Source: Scleromitrula shiraiana | Taxonomy: Eukaryota; Ascomycota; Leotiomycetes; Helotiales; Sclerotiniaceae | Reading direction: 5' to 3' | Assembly: GCA_028455995.1 (NCBI GenBank) | Contig: JABELC010000011.1 | Coordinates: 682,001 to 746,000 of the forward strand | Length of the DNA: 64,000 nt | Shown here: piece after piece, positions 24,692-36,391 of the stretch | How the letters are laid out: every line of letters begins with the position of its first letter | How positions within the stretch are numbered: the first letter of the stretch is position 1 | The notes under the pieces: generated by a model | Databases searched by the model: none | Told to the model about the DNA's origin: nothing | What the model saw: only the letters and a program-made list of their open reading frames with translations | Translations under genes and position numbers: made by a program

Positions 24692-26793
24692 ATGGATTTC
24701 CAACGCACGAAATCAACCTTCGAGCTCGCCGGCCAGGAGTTCCCCCGCGTAACCTGGTACAAGCAAAAAGGCATGCGGGGTCTCTACGTCTGTCTCCTCT
24801 TCGTGGTTCTCACGTCTGCTACGAATGGGTATGATGGGTCTATGATGAATGGGCTGCAGAGTTTACCTGCTTGGCAGGATTGTGAGTTTGCCCCCGCCCC
24901 GCCCCCCCCCCTTCTTCTTCTTCTTCTTCTTCTTCTTCTTTTCTGATGTGCAGTTGTGAAAGGAGGAGAGAGGTGAAAGTAAAAAAGTAGAAAGAAAGAG
25001 AGAGAGCCATAAAAAAAAAACCAAACTAACCCCCCCCACCCCACCCTCAGATTTCCACCCCTCGGCCTCCCAACTCGGCCTCCTCAACTGCATAATGTCC
25101 GTCGGGTCCCTCGTGGCGCTCCCCTTCGTCCCCTACGCCGCCGACATCCTCGGCCGCCGCACCGGCGTCATGATCGGCTGCATCATAATGATCATCGGCG
25201 TGCTCCTCCAAAGTCTGGGCTACACGTTCGGGATGTTCGTGGGTGCGCGATTCTTGATCGGTTTTGGGGTTGCCGTTGCCCATGGGGCGAGTCCGTTGCT
25301 CATTACTGAGTTGGTGCATCCGCAGCATAGGGCTATTTATACTACTATTTATAATACGACGTGGTATATTGGGAGTTTTGTGGCGGCTTGGTTGACGTTT
25401 GGTGAGTAGTTTTTTGTTTTTGTTTTGTTTGAGAGGGGGCGAGATGAGATGGGGGGGAATTTCTGAGGGGGACTTGTGGCTAATATTTGTGCTTTCTTGC
25501 TTTTAGGTACGAATAACATTGTTGGAAACTGGTCATGGAGAGCCCCATCCGTCGTCCAAGCATTCCCCTCCCTATGTCAAATAACCTTCATCTGGTGCGT
25601 TCCCCATCCAACCAACCATCCATCCATGCATGCAATTCACAAATCCCCCTCTCCCACCCCAGCCCATCTCAGCAACTAACCAAATCCCCCCAGGTTCGTA
25701 CCCGAATCCCCCCGCTGGCTCATCGCCAAAGGCCGCAACGAACAAGCGCTCAAGATCCTCGCCGACGTGCACGCCTGCGGCAACGACCAAGACGAAGTCG
25801 TGCAACTCGAGTACCAAGAAATCCGACAGACGATTCAGCTCGAGAAAGAGGCAGAGGGCAATCCGTGGGCGGAACTTTGGAAAACTCCGGGGAATAGACA
25901 TCGTTTGGTTATTCTGGTTTCGCTGGGGTTTTTCTCGCAGTGGAGTGGGAATGGACTTGTTAGGTGAGTTGATGTTTAATATTTGAAAGCTGATAGTTGA
26001 GATGGGTTGAGTCGATGATTAACAATGCGGTTTTTCTTCTAGTTACTATATCAATATTGTCTTGGAACAAGTTGGCATCCACAGCTCAACAACCAAACTC
26101 CTGATTAACGGAATTCTTCAAATCGTCAATATGATTGTCGCAATCGGGATGTGTTTCTTCGTTGACCGACTAGGACGACGTTTGTTATTCTTAGTTTCGA
26201 CATCTGGAATGCTTGCAGTCTTCATCGTCTGGACCATCTGCTCTGCGCAGTTCCATATGCATGGAACTACGGCTTCGGCGAATGCGGTCATTGTTATGAT
26301 CTTCCTCTACTACATATTCTATAATATGGCATGGTCTGGTCTTTTGGTTGGATATGGTGTTGAGATTTTACCATATAATATTCGTGCAAAGGTAATTGAG
26401 TTAAATCATACCACGCTTGATGTCGATATGTACTAACATTTCTTGCAGGGTTTGACAATCATGTTCTTGGCTGTTGACTTGTCGTTATTTTTCAACCAAT
26501 ATGTCAATCCCATCGCCTTGAAACATATTGAGTGGAGGTATTATATCTTCTACTGCATATGGTTGACTTTCGAACTATTCGTCGTTTGGAAATTCTATAT
26601 CGAAACCCGCAACACACCTTTGGAAGAAATTGTAAAGCATTTCGATGGTGATGGTGCAATTGTTGGAGGACAAGTTGCTACTGAGAAGGCAAAGCAAATT
26701 GGAGCACTTGCGGATATTCAAGTTGGTGGTGAAACTCATGCTAAAGTCGATGAGAAGTCGGCCGTTCAGCATAAAGCGGAGAGAATCGTATGA
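24692..26793 (+). CDS. MFS sugar transporter (lactose/hexose permease type)
   Basis: Six exons, 24692-24881, 25051-25401, 25507-25594, 25694-25963, 26043-26391 and 26449-26793, join in frame to 530 residues. Introns are 169, 105, 99, 79 and 57 nt; the last has a perfect TACTAAC at 26431. Sugar-porter signatures are present: NGYDGSMMNGLQ in helix 1, DILGRRTGV in loop 2-3, PESPRWL at the end of helix 6, and DRLGRRLLF in loop 8-9. About twelve membrane segments are expected across the plasma membrane for proton-coupled sugar uptake. The substrate cannot be told from sequence. Exons 2 and 4 each change from C-rich to G-rich composition along their length. Start context and N-terminal motif order match the family. 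Confidence 0.92.
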
Positions 26794-27195
26794 TTCCTTC
26801 TTACTTATTTTGGCGACAGGCGATAGGGTATGCGAAAGGATGATTGGATAGATCGAAGGAATAATAATGAATTGCGTCCCACTTCATTGTGGCTATAAAC
26901 TGACTGGATGAGTTCCTTTGATATTTCCCCGTGTATTCATACAGAGAGTGTGCTTTGGAAATAGTATTCTTCTGTTGCCTCTGATCTAGGGCCAATAGAA
27001 TAACGATTGCCCATCTTCGAAGAATACCGGTCGTAGGAATTCCTTGAATTTATCGGGTACTTCGATGTTTCCAGACTCCGGACCGGATATCTGTTTAGTT
27101 GCCCATGGCAGAGAAACTTTCGTCCGGCCATGAACATACTTCAACGTATTTCAATCCCTGTACAATATAATTCCAAGCCGTAATATATATTCCAA
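26794..27195. other. convergent intergenic spacer
   Basis: This 402-bp spacer sits between the stops of the sugar transporter (plus) and the SRPBCC-like gene (minus). I see no gene; it should contain both 3' ends. Confidence 0.5.
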
Positions 27196-27895
27196 TCAAC
27201 CCTTAAGCCTCCTCCTCTCAACAAACAACTTCAAATCCATAGCGGCATCACTCAAACCCTCATCCAACTCATCCCTCGCCGTCAAAAGAGGATAATAAGC
27301 CGCAAATCCCTCAAGAGTAATCCAAGTACGATATTCACAAACATCATTCTTTCCATCAATAGCTATAACTTCTTGAACTCTTTCCGAACTCAATAACCAA
27401 TTGGGATAGACCAAAGTTTTTGCAGCCATCTTTCTGTTCTTTCGATCCATCATTGTTAATACAACTGGAACTCTTCGATCTGCATATTCTTCGAGATGAA
27501 ACTAATCAAGGAAATGAGTATTTTGCTTCAACCATGGATTGGAAATTCATGAATTGGCTTCTAAAAGAAAAGGAGAGAGAGAATCGAATTACCTCATATA
27601 ACCCCTGAGCTCCCACACTCAATTGTTTATCCGCAGAAGAGCGATCCCATGTATACTGAGAATGACCCGACCCATATCTCTCAAACGAAGAAACAAGCTC
27701 AAAAACCTCATCCGCAGACGCATTAATCTGCAAACTCGCGCATGTAGTAAGAACCGCGGTTTTCTTTCCAATACGTGGAGTAACCATTATACATTTCTCA
27801 TTAACTAAATTTCGAAAAAGTAGAATTACGATAAATAAAAGAAAGATGATTATAAATATTAGGAAACTATAGATATATAGAGATGTATCTGCCAT
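27196..27895 (-). CDS. small membrane protein with SRPBCC (START-like) domain
   Basis: Two exons on the minus strand, 27895-27593 and 27501-27196, are separated by a 91-nt phase-0 intron and encode 202 residues. Residues 8-28 form a strongly hydrophobic N-terminal segment (anchor or signal). The rest begins ASLQINASADEVFELVSSFERY, the first strand and helix of the polyketide-cyclase/Bet v1-like SRPBCC fold, and continues with beta-rich sequence to a helical end (ELDEGLSDAAMDLKLFVERR). Such domains bind hydrophobic ligands. No ligand can be inferred. The family is recognised from one motif and the overall pattern, so confidence is moderate. Confidence 0.72.
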
Positions 27896-29023
27896 TTTGA
27901 ATGTATTTATTTATTTATTTATTTATTTGTTTTGGTATGAATTGATTGATATTTGAATAATAAATGAGATTGGAGCTTCTTGGATACTTATATTATTATT
28001 TGTAGATTTTTTCGATTTTTGTTCTTTAGGGGTTGTATTTTTGGAGGCACCGAAAACATACTTACTTAAACAAATACATCGTCATAACTTGAAGAAAACA
28101 AAGAGTTTTCGGAATTTGGATGGATGGATGGATGGATGAATGAATGAATGAATAGAGTTTATTCTAAGGAATAATAAAACTCTAGCTATATACAAACTAT
28201 TCAATATTCCAATATCTTAAGAGGGGAAAGGGAAAAAGGACTACTTTTATTTCACCGAAATTCCGTAAAGATAGAATGAATCGTGTTTGAATTGATAATG
28301 ATGATGATGACGATGATGATAATGATGATGATGATAATGATGATGATAATAATAATAATAATAATGATGATGATGATGATGATGATGATAAGCCAAGTAT
28401 AATTTTAATTTCATTGTACTTGGCTTATTATTATTCTTAAATAGTAACTAGGTACCGTTTGAGGTTGTACTCCGTAAGTAATCTCGAATACCTAATAGAT
28501 GTCGAATACCTAATAGATGTTTGCTGTCTTTTTTAAAATACTCTTCTTCTCTCTCTTCTCTCTGTTACCTCTTATAATACAATGTATATTACAATACAAT
28601 GTATATTATTATCTTGATAAATTTCTAATTCAATTGAATCAATTAATCGATCAATTAATCAATCAATTAATCCTATCTTATCTTATATCATTCCATCAAC
28701 AGAATTATATTCATCTCATCTCATCTCATCTCATAATATAAAGAAAAAACCAATTGGACTATAATAATAATAACCTTGAAAACTTCAATCCATTCACCCC
28801 ACCTCTCTAGCTCACTCTAGTTCTAGTAGATAATCAAAGCCCACATAACAAGCCAACCAGTTCACCCAAACCCAATAAACCATTTTGAATTTCACACACA
28901 AAAGTCGCAAATTGAAGGTCAAAAATAATAATAATTCTGTCCATTCTGTCCATAATTTCTTTCTCGCCTCTTCCATCTGGTCAACCAAACATACGTATTT
29001 CGAAAGAAAAGTGATCAGTCAAA
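27896..29023. other. divergent intergenic region with repeats and a hairpin
   Basis: No gene seen. It contains a TATT array (about 27904-27927), GGAT/GAAT arrays (about 28117-28153), a GAT/AAT array (about 28290-28390), an 18-bp tandem duplication (about 28484-28520) and a 12-bp perfect inverted repeat at 28388-28399 and 28417-28428. It must hold the promoters of the SRPBCC-like gene (left) and shr3 (right). Confidence 0.55.
28388..28428. repeat. short inverted repeat (12-bp arms)
   Basis: ATAAGCCAAGTA (28388-28399) and its exact reverse complement (28417-28428) are separated by 17 bases and flanked by AT-rich triplet repeats that extend the symmetry imperfectly. It could form a hairpin; role unknown. 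Confidence 0.7.
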
Positions 29024-29888
29024 ATGGATCCTTCTAAAGTTTCCGTATTCAAAACTTATGATAAACCTCGTGGTCAAGGCGGCGCAAGTTCTTTTGCTAC
29101 TTTTATGATCATTGGTCGTAAGTTCATGTTTCCTCTTCATTAACCTCACTTCATCTCACTCTCTTCTCCTCTCCTCTCCTCTCCTCTCCTCTCCTCTCCT
29201 CTCCTTCCTTTCCTTCACCCCAATTCAATTCAACTCAATTCAATCCCCAGACCCATCCACCCACCCATCCATCCACCCACTCAACTAACAAACCCACCAA
29301 ACAGCAACATGTTTCTTCCTCGGCATCCTCTTCTCCTCCTTCCCCTACGACTACCCCCTCCTCTGGACCACCGCCACCACCCCGGATAGCTACTACACAT
29401 TCATCGAAGACCACCTAAAATTCATGCACGCCTCCCCCCCCATAATCCCACGCATCCTGCACATCGCCGTTAGCGTTGGTTTCATCGGCCTCTTCATCAA
29501 ACTCTTCAAACCCAGCGAAGCCAACCTCCTCTTCGACGGCGCCTCGCTCGTGCTCTACGTTGTCGGCGTCGTCGTCTACATTACTAATATCGTCAAGGGC
29601 ATGCGCATTGTCACGCTAGGATTGTATGGGGAGGCTGGTGCACCGGAGGGAGAGGAGGGAGTGGGCAGGGAGGATAGTCTGAGGGTGCTTGCGGCGAGTA
29701 ATACGATTTTGGCGCTGGTGCTTGTGGGGGTTCTGGTTCTCCAGGCGGGACAGTGGTATGCCGAGAGGAAGGAGCAGGATGAGGTGGATAAGTTGGATAA
29801 GGAGGAGGAGGTTAAGAATAAGGCGAGGAAGGAGGGTGGGAGTGGACATAATACGAGGTCGTCGGTTGCGAATAAGAAGAAGCAGTGA
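29024..29888 (+). CDS. shr3: Shr3-type ER chaperone for amino acid permeases
   Basis: Two exons, 29024-29117 and 29305-29888, with a 187-nt intron (GTAAGT donor) give 225 residues. In yeast Shr3 resides in the ER membrane and keeps amino acid permeases foldable until COPII export. Recognisable Shr3 motifs are SSFPYDYPLLW after the first helix, KLFKPSEANLLFDGASLVLY, VVVYITNIVKG, LRVLAASNTILALVLVGVLVLQAGQWYAE, and a lysine-rich C-terminal tail after helix 4. The length fits fungal orthologs, which have a longer charged tail than yeast. The exon junction falls just before helix 1 (CFFLGILF). The intron carries a CTCCT array. The second exon moves from C-rich to G-rich codons. Confidence 0.9.
29162..29206. 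repeat. CTCCT array inside the shr3 intron
   Basis: About eight CTCCT/CTCTC units form a pyrimidine tract within the intron. They enlarge the intron and may vary among strains. Confidence 0.8.
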
Positions 29889-31588
29889 GGTGGGATGGTA
29901 TGGGATGGTTGGATCGGTAGGAGTGGGACATGGGGCATTGCAAGTTTTTCTTGCATGTGGGAATGTGTTTATGTGTATTTAGGTATGGCGGGGTAGAGAT
30001 CTGGATCTAGCTGTAGTTACTTACGATTACGATTCTGAGTCGTTTGAAACGAAGTAATATATTTCGAGGAGAGTGATTTTAACACTTATCTTTTAATTTA
30101 TATAATACACCTACCATGTAACTAAATGTCCATATCCCCATCTTCATTTTTAGGAATCTTTCCATAGTATTATCTCGTGGCATCTAAAAGTCTGTTTTTT
30201 AACCTATCATCTCATAGTCATCATACATTCATTATAAGACTTATTTCATTCACACATATCAATATTTATCATCACCATGTAACCGATCCACCACCTCATA
30301 TCAATCAAAGAACCAACTACTCCAATGTATGTATGTCATCTATCAGCATATCATCGAGAATAATGCCCTCCCTACATGTTCCCAAAACCATAGACTCCAT
30401 TCTATGTTCATTACCCATCCATCCCATTCACATATCATATTCCCTATCCTTGATATGAAATGAAGCCCGAGGGGGGGGGGAAAAGCCGGCTGGTGAACTC
30501 CTCCTCTCTTGTAAAAACAGCTAATCGATCAGCTAACTCGTATTAGTACCTCCCATCTATTCAATCAATCGAGAAGAAAGGGAAGAGGGGTAGCTTTAAT
30601 TTTTGCGATTTTCCAAGTCTTGGTCGTAAGAGATGCTTTAGAACACATGTTCTTGAGAGTAAGTATTAAATGTCTTTAAGAATTCGAGAGGATGAAAGAA
30701 AGAAAGAAAGAAGTTTTGAGATGGAAATGGAATGATGGCTGAAATATCAGTCTTTGTAAATCGTGGATGTTGTTGCAGATATCGGAATCATAATGATGTG
30801 GTGGAAATCAAAGGTGTGTGGTTATGGTTATACTATTTGTAAAATCCGCTTGTTCGTTTCAAGTTGTTTATTTGTTTGTTAAGGGGGTGGATGGATGGAT
30901 GGATGGTGAAGCGAAAACAGTAAAAAGCAATTACAACTTTCGGATTGATAGGTTGATGATTTCTTGAGGAAACTCTAATTACATTGAACATTTCTGTTTC
31001 TATAATTCAATTAATTCACTTGGTTGATATGTGTCGAGAATCATAAGATCCACGCTTGTTTAGATACTGGTGCTTCAAGTTCCTTGATATCTGTTTGAAA
31101 TACTTATTAATCTATCAATCTATCAAGCAAGAGTCGAAAACGCCCAACCTGTGAGATGAAAATAACCCTATGTGTGGTTGGCTTGTAGGTTTATTTGTGG
31201 TTCAATCTCGGTTTCCATACTATCATCAACTAGGTATTAGATATCTATTGAAACTGCCTAACGATGGTTATAATCTCCCCCCTACTAAAGGGCTACAACT
31301 TGATATTTATTCATGGGAGAAAAATGATTGAATACTTTATATTCACCTGAAGACTTTGGTTGAAAGTTGAGAATTGAAATCGAAAAGCGCAAATATCAAA
31401 TCAAACGTAAACTTTACTACTGAATTATGAATTGACACAAGCAAAAGTCAAACGTTGATACGAAGTAAAATGAACGAGGTTCAAGCACCAAATATACAAA
31501 TCACCAAAGGATATGTGGCATCATGAGCATGTTTTTAATTCTTCTTCCATTTTCTCCTCCTTCATCTTCTATCTTACAACACTCATCA
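29889..31588. other. convergent intergenic region
   Basis: A 1.7-kb stretch between the shr3 stop and the stop of the molybdenum cofactor sulfurase gene. I see no gene. It contains a run of ten G near 30471, AAAG repeats near 30699 and GGAT repeats near 30889-30904. Confidence 0.5.
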
Positions 31589-34105
31589 CTACCCAACTGA
31601 AACTTTATCTCCCACTTTGATGACAGGGAACTGATGTTCCTTATAGGGTAACGATGAGGGAACATGACACATATGTGATCCAAAGAAAACTTTTGATTCA
31701 AACCTTCTCGTTTTGGCCAAAGTAACAAAAGGCTCTTCGTCTTTCTCTGCCGTATCCTGGTCAATGCATATCATATGACAACGACGGCACGACCCTAACA
31801 TTTGATACGTTTCCGAACCAATATGTAGGGTATCCCAATGATCTTCGCCATAAGGCTCTTGCTGATTTTCGGGAGTCGAAGATGCTAATACAATATTCGC
31901 TCTAAAGACTGAAGCCGAAGCTAGTTTTCCACCTTTTTTTGCTATCTCTTTATTTAGCGTGTTGATGCTTGATCTATTAATCGCAAGTATAGGACTTTCA
32001 TTCGATAGAAGTATAGGTCGCTTGTGCGTCTCGCCATCAGAATCTGGGGGTGTAAGGGGAGGTGAAAATGAACCCGTAGTTATCTGATTATTACTGGGCG
32101 ATGAAGCTTTTGGTTGCTGATGCTGTTGCATATGTGCTTTAGCATGCCTTGAAGATGGTCCACTTCCTCCGGCAGGAAATCGAACTAGAGTACAAGGTAC
32201 ACCTAGGATTATGGAAAAGAATCCATTGACCTCTGAACTAGAATAGGTCCGAGCTATAATAGCATCTCCACAGACTCTAGATGATAATGAATGAATGTTT
32301 AATGTTTTATAGAACAACGGATCTGACGAGAGAGCGATGCTGATCTCTTTTGGTTGACCTGAAGGCAACTCTCCCTGATATTGAATCCTTAGAACACCGT
32401 TTTCGAAATCAATTTTTGGTTTAATGAGAGCCATTTTAGGATATCGTTTTTGACTTAGAGCCTGGCCAGTACCTTGGTGAAGAAGACACCACTCCCTGTC
32501 CCAAGCAAGACCTTCCGGTCTTACTTCCCACGAAGTTCCCTTAGGTAAATCAAATCCACCACAACTTTTGATTGGATAGACTGTAAGACTCTCGACGTAC
32601 AAGCCATTCGAATCAGAAGTTATAGGTATAGACTCGTAATCATGAGCTACTATCTGTTTATCCAAGAAAAACTCCTCCACAAAGGAGATGAATGATTCGA
32701 CATCACTGATAGTACTCATAGCTCCCATGCTCACACGGATTACTCCAGTGATCTTCCCCGCATAGATATCCGTCTCTCCGCCACACTTTATGCCAGCAGA
32801 GAAATTCCTTCTCATTTCCCACGCTTCAAGCTCAAGTGCTGATGCCACACCTCCAGGATTGCAGAGCCCACCAGTCCGAATATGGAAATTTCGTATTGAA
32901 GCTAACCTCTCAAATTCAATATTGGTAACCCAGGCTCCAAAACTATTCTTAATGTTGAATGCAATAGTAGGTCCCTGTATCTGCTCAAGATTATCAGAAA
33001 AGTACCCTTTGGAATACATACTGCATACAGGCTGAGAATTAGCATGTTTAAGGGAGCTTAAACCCTCATATAGTTTTCTAGCGAGATATGTTGTATGTCT
33101 AGCGATACGTTCCATTGAACCATACAAAGATTTGTGAGTGTCGATTGCAGTGTCTAATGCAATAATATTATGGAAAGGTAGGGTTCCATCCTCTAAACAT
33201 TCATGTAAAGATTGGCCTTTTGGAGCATGCCACTGCTCCTTCAGGCAAACTACCACATCAACAGTCCCACCTCCGAAGTATCTTCTATTCTGAAGAATGG
33301 AACCAGAATTCTTCCGTACTATAAGAGCCCCAAGGTCAGGAAATCCGAATATCTTGTAGAAACTGAGGACCGTGAAATCTGCAGCTTTATTTGCGTCACT
33401 CAAATCGAGCTGAGAAGTAGCAACTAATGCGGAAGCATCTAGTAAAGTGTACGTCGATGAATGAGTTTTGTAGCTAAGCGACCTTGCTCTTTCAAGCCAC
33501 GAGAGTGGAAGTCGTCGACCGTCTAAATTTGATTGCGCTGGGTAGCTAAAAAGGTTGATATCAGAACCATGGTTCTCTGTCACAAGATCTTTTAAGCCAG
33601 ACAGCCAACTTTCCACACCCTCATCATTTAAACAATGGCTCGATGTGGCGTTCTCTCTAACCCCGACTAAACTAGTATGTGAATCTTGGTGATACCCGTA
33701 TAGAAACCCTTCCGGTTGACTCCTGAATGCGTCCATGACAAGCTTGACCCCAGCTGTAGCATTAGCAACGAAAACTATATCAAAGTCCTCTGGGTCCGCG
33801 TTGAAGAATCTCAAAACACTCAGTCGGGCATTCTCGATTTTCGAAGTCGATAATTGTGAGGATGTAGACGCAGAATGTGGGTTTCCGTATAGATTCGCCA
33901 TCATGTCCGCCATATACCTTTCCATAAACGACTTCGAATAAAGGGTTGTGCCAGCATGATCGAGATAGATGACATCTGCGATCTATATTAGTTTGAGTTC
34001 TCCATAGCTCACGTCTGTATCATTACCTTTGAGCATGGGATATTCTTCCCCTCTGAACTGTTCGACGTCCTTATTGTAATTAGAAACATCTTCAGTATTC
34101 GCCAT
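31589..34105 (-). CDS. hxB: molybdenum cofactor sulfurase
   Basis: Two exons on the minus strand, 34105-34027 and 33975-31589, with a 51-nt intron, encode 821 residues. The enzyme transfers sulfur from cysteine to the molybdenum cofactor of xanthine dehydrogenase-type enzymes. The N-terminal half is a PLP-dependent NifS-like domain: YLDHAGTTLY at the exon junction, NLYGNPHS, the probable PLP lysine in SFYKIFGFP (near residue 234), and the probable persulfide cysteine in TGGLCNPGG (near 398). The C-terminal half is a MOSC region: VESLTVYPIKSCGGF near 485, then CRRCHMICID and FVTLAKTRRFESKVFFG. A Ser/Pro-rich insert near 32050-32130 lies inside the MOSC half. Length matches HxB/MOCOS/ABA3 proteins. 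Confidence 0.93.
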
Positions 34106-34438
34106 TGTAAATAAGTTTCACTTGCAGACTTTACTGCAAGAATCTTCTTAGGGAGGATGAAACGGATCCTTATTTAAGGAAAATAGCTTCCACAAGTAAG
34201 TTTGATAGTTCATACTTGACCAAGCATGAAAAGAATGGGATATTGAATAGCCAGCGGAGCGATGCGATCAGTTATCCTATCGAAGTGACTTACATGAACT
34301 TTGAAATGCGGAGTTGCCCGCCTTGTGCATCAAAGAAATATTAATGCCTGAGGCACAGATTTAGTAAAGCTTCATGAATTTTTTGGATCATCGAAATATA
34401 TTTCCTGGAGATAGAGAAGCACATTGCCAACTCCCGAT
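34106..34438. promoter_or_regulatory. shared divergent promoter region
   Basis: Only 333 bp separate the start codons of the molybdenum cofactor sulfurase gene (left) and the SOD-like mitochondrial protein (right), so this interval must hold both promoters. I see no clear operator motif. Confidence 0.55.
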
Positions 34439-35449
34439 ATGTTTCGACTACTTCTCCCTCGGACTCGGATAGGGTCTCCAGTGAAGGTTTTCACAAGGAG
34501 CTATTCGCCATACACAGTCCCTACGCTAACCCAAAATTTCGACAATGGTGTTCCAGGCCTTCTTGGGCCTGCGGCGTTTGATCTGGCTTGGACTGGTTAT
34601 CAAAGTCTTATGCTAGAAAAACTCAATATGATGACTGCAGGTGGGTGATGTTTTCATATTCAAGATTGCCCCCATAGTAGGGGAGCTTTGGCGTTTGTTC
34701 ATGCTTGTTTGGCTGGATTGCCTGCAGGCGAGAAATATTTAGATAGCTTCATTTACGTGACTTAAATAACTAACAATTACTTTCTAGGAGGGGAATTGGA
34801 ATTTAAAGATCCTAAGCAACTCGCACTCGCATACGCACGAAATCCAAATGCCGCTCCTCTCTTCAACCATGCATCAATGGCGCACAACAACCATTTCTTC
34901 TTCAAATGTCTTTCGGAGGAAGAGACCCAGATACCCAAGGCTCTCAAGGAAGATCTCGAAGCGTCCTTCTCATCCATCGAAAATCTTCGAGAGGAATTCA
35001 TCATGACCGCAACATCCTTATTCGGGCCAGGATTCGTTTGGCTGGTGATGAACCGAATCCGAGAATTTTCCATCTTGGTTACTTATATAGCAGGTTCGCC
35101 ATACGCCGGTGCACACTATCGTCGACAAAATGTCGATATGAACACGGAAAATGAGGAGCCCAAGAGCATTAGTGAATATATTAGAAAAATGTCGGCTGAG
35201 CAACCAGTCAATACAGTCGGCCAGCATGGACCATTAAGCAGTCGATCGAAGCTTGCACCCGGTGGAGTAGACCTCGTCCCCGTTCTTTGCATCAACATGT
35301 GGGAACATGTCTGGCTTCCAGATTATGGACTCGGGAACAACGGTCAAGGGGGAAAATTGGTGTATGCGCAGAATTGGTGGAACCGCATTGATTGGAATGT
35401 GGTGAACAACAATGCAGGTCAACTTGGAAGCTTGAAATTCGCGAAATGA
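34439..35449 (+). CDS. mitochondrial SOD-like protein, probable mitoribosomal subunit (mS42/mS43 type)
   Basis: Two exons, 34439-34640 and 34788-35449, with a 147-nt intron give 287 residues. The N terminus (MFRLLLPRTRIGSPVKVFTRSYS) is Arg/Ser-rich without acids, a mitochondrial presequence. The rest follows the Fe/Mn superoxide dismutase fold: HNNHFFFKCL (100-109), FGPGFVWLV, and NMWEHVWLPDYG near 237-248. However, the first-helix metal-binding histidines are missing (WTGYQSLMLEKLN), and the Asp ligand before WEH is Asn237. His103 and His241 remain. A SOD fold with lost ligands is typical of fungal mitochondrial small-subunit proteins. I therefore favour a ribosomal rather than catalytic role. 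Polyadenylation motif AATAAA lies at 35540. Confidence 0.85.
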
Positions 35450-36391
35450 GAGGGGGAAATAACATGATTTATGTTGTAGCATATATGGGAGATGGCGTTC
35501 AGGCATGAGATTATGTACAACATGTATATATGAGGACTCAATAAAAGAAACTGGTAGATCATACAGGTGGGGATCAGGTCGGAATATTTCTGTTTACGAT
35601 CTACTCACTGGGTGGGGTAACGTCAGATTAGAAGCTTTAGATCTGCATATAGATATGGATATTCAGACAGATAGACAGTGACTTCTTTTGAGGTACTGTT
35701 GATGAATGAAAAGGCTCTACTCTTGGCTTAAGGGCCATTTGTAACATCGTCTTTCCCCACTCATATCATATTACTTCTTTTATTTTCACGGTATGGTGTA
35801 TTAATCAACACATTCATATACTAGATTGGAAAGGCATTTCCATCCCAAACAAACGACCTGATCACATCCCTCAAGAAAAGCCCGAATCTGCACGACTAGA
35901 CAAAGTAAATCGAACGGTTCAGTTTTATATATCTATTTACCAAAATCCAAAATTAGGGTATTATATCTTAGGTATCTTCGAAAACCGCAATCTATTTACA
36001 AATATGTATGAGAATTACCAAAAAAGAAGAGAAGAGAATAGAACGAAACAGTTTCTCCCCCCATTTATACAATCCCTTCCAATGCTTTCATTCACGCATA
36101 ATCCTCCTTTCCATTCCTGCTCCGGACATACTATTTATCGTCCACACTATGTTCAATACACCATCAAACACAAATTTTTATACTCCAGTCCAACGTAACC
36201 CAATCAAATTCAAACTAAATTTCCTTTCCCATCCGAGATCTCTGTGGCGGACTAGGCGTATAAACGATTTCGCTCCCTCGATAAACATACGCTTTAAAAA
36301 GACAAGAAACAACGAATTAGCTTTCAAATCACAAAAGACTAAAATATCCCTCCCCTTTGATGTTTCCATCCTATCTAATTCACCGCATGCT
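35450..36391. other. convergent intergenic spacer
   Basis: No gene seen. It lies between two converging stops. AATAAA at 35540-35545 is a plausible polyadenylation signal for the SOD-like gene. Confidence 0.5.

Noticed and set aside
24175..24834. 219-codon frame before and over the transporter start
   Set aside because: Translates the pyrimidine-rich leader into Ser/Pro sequence and overlaps the true first exon in another frame.
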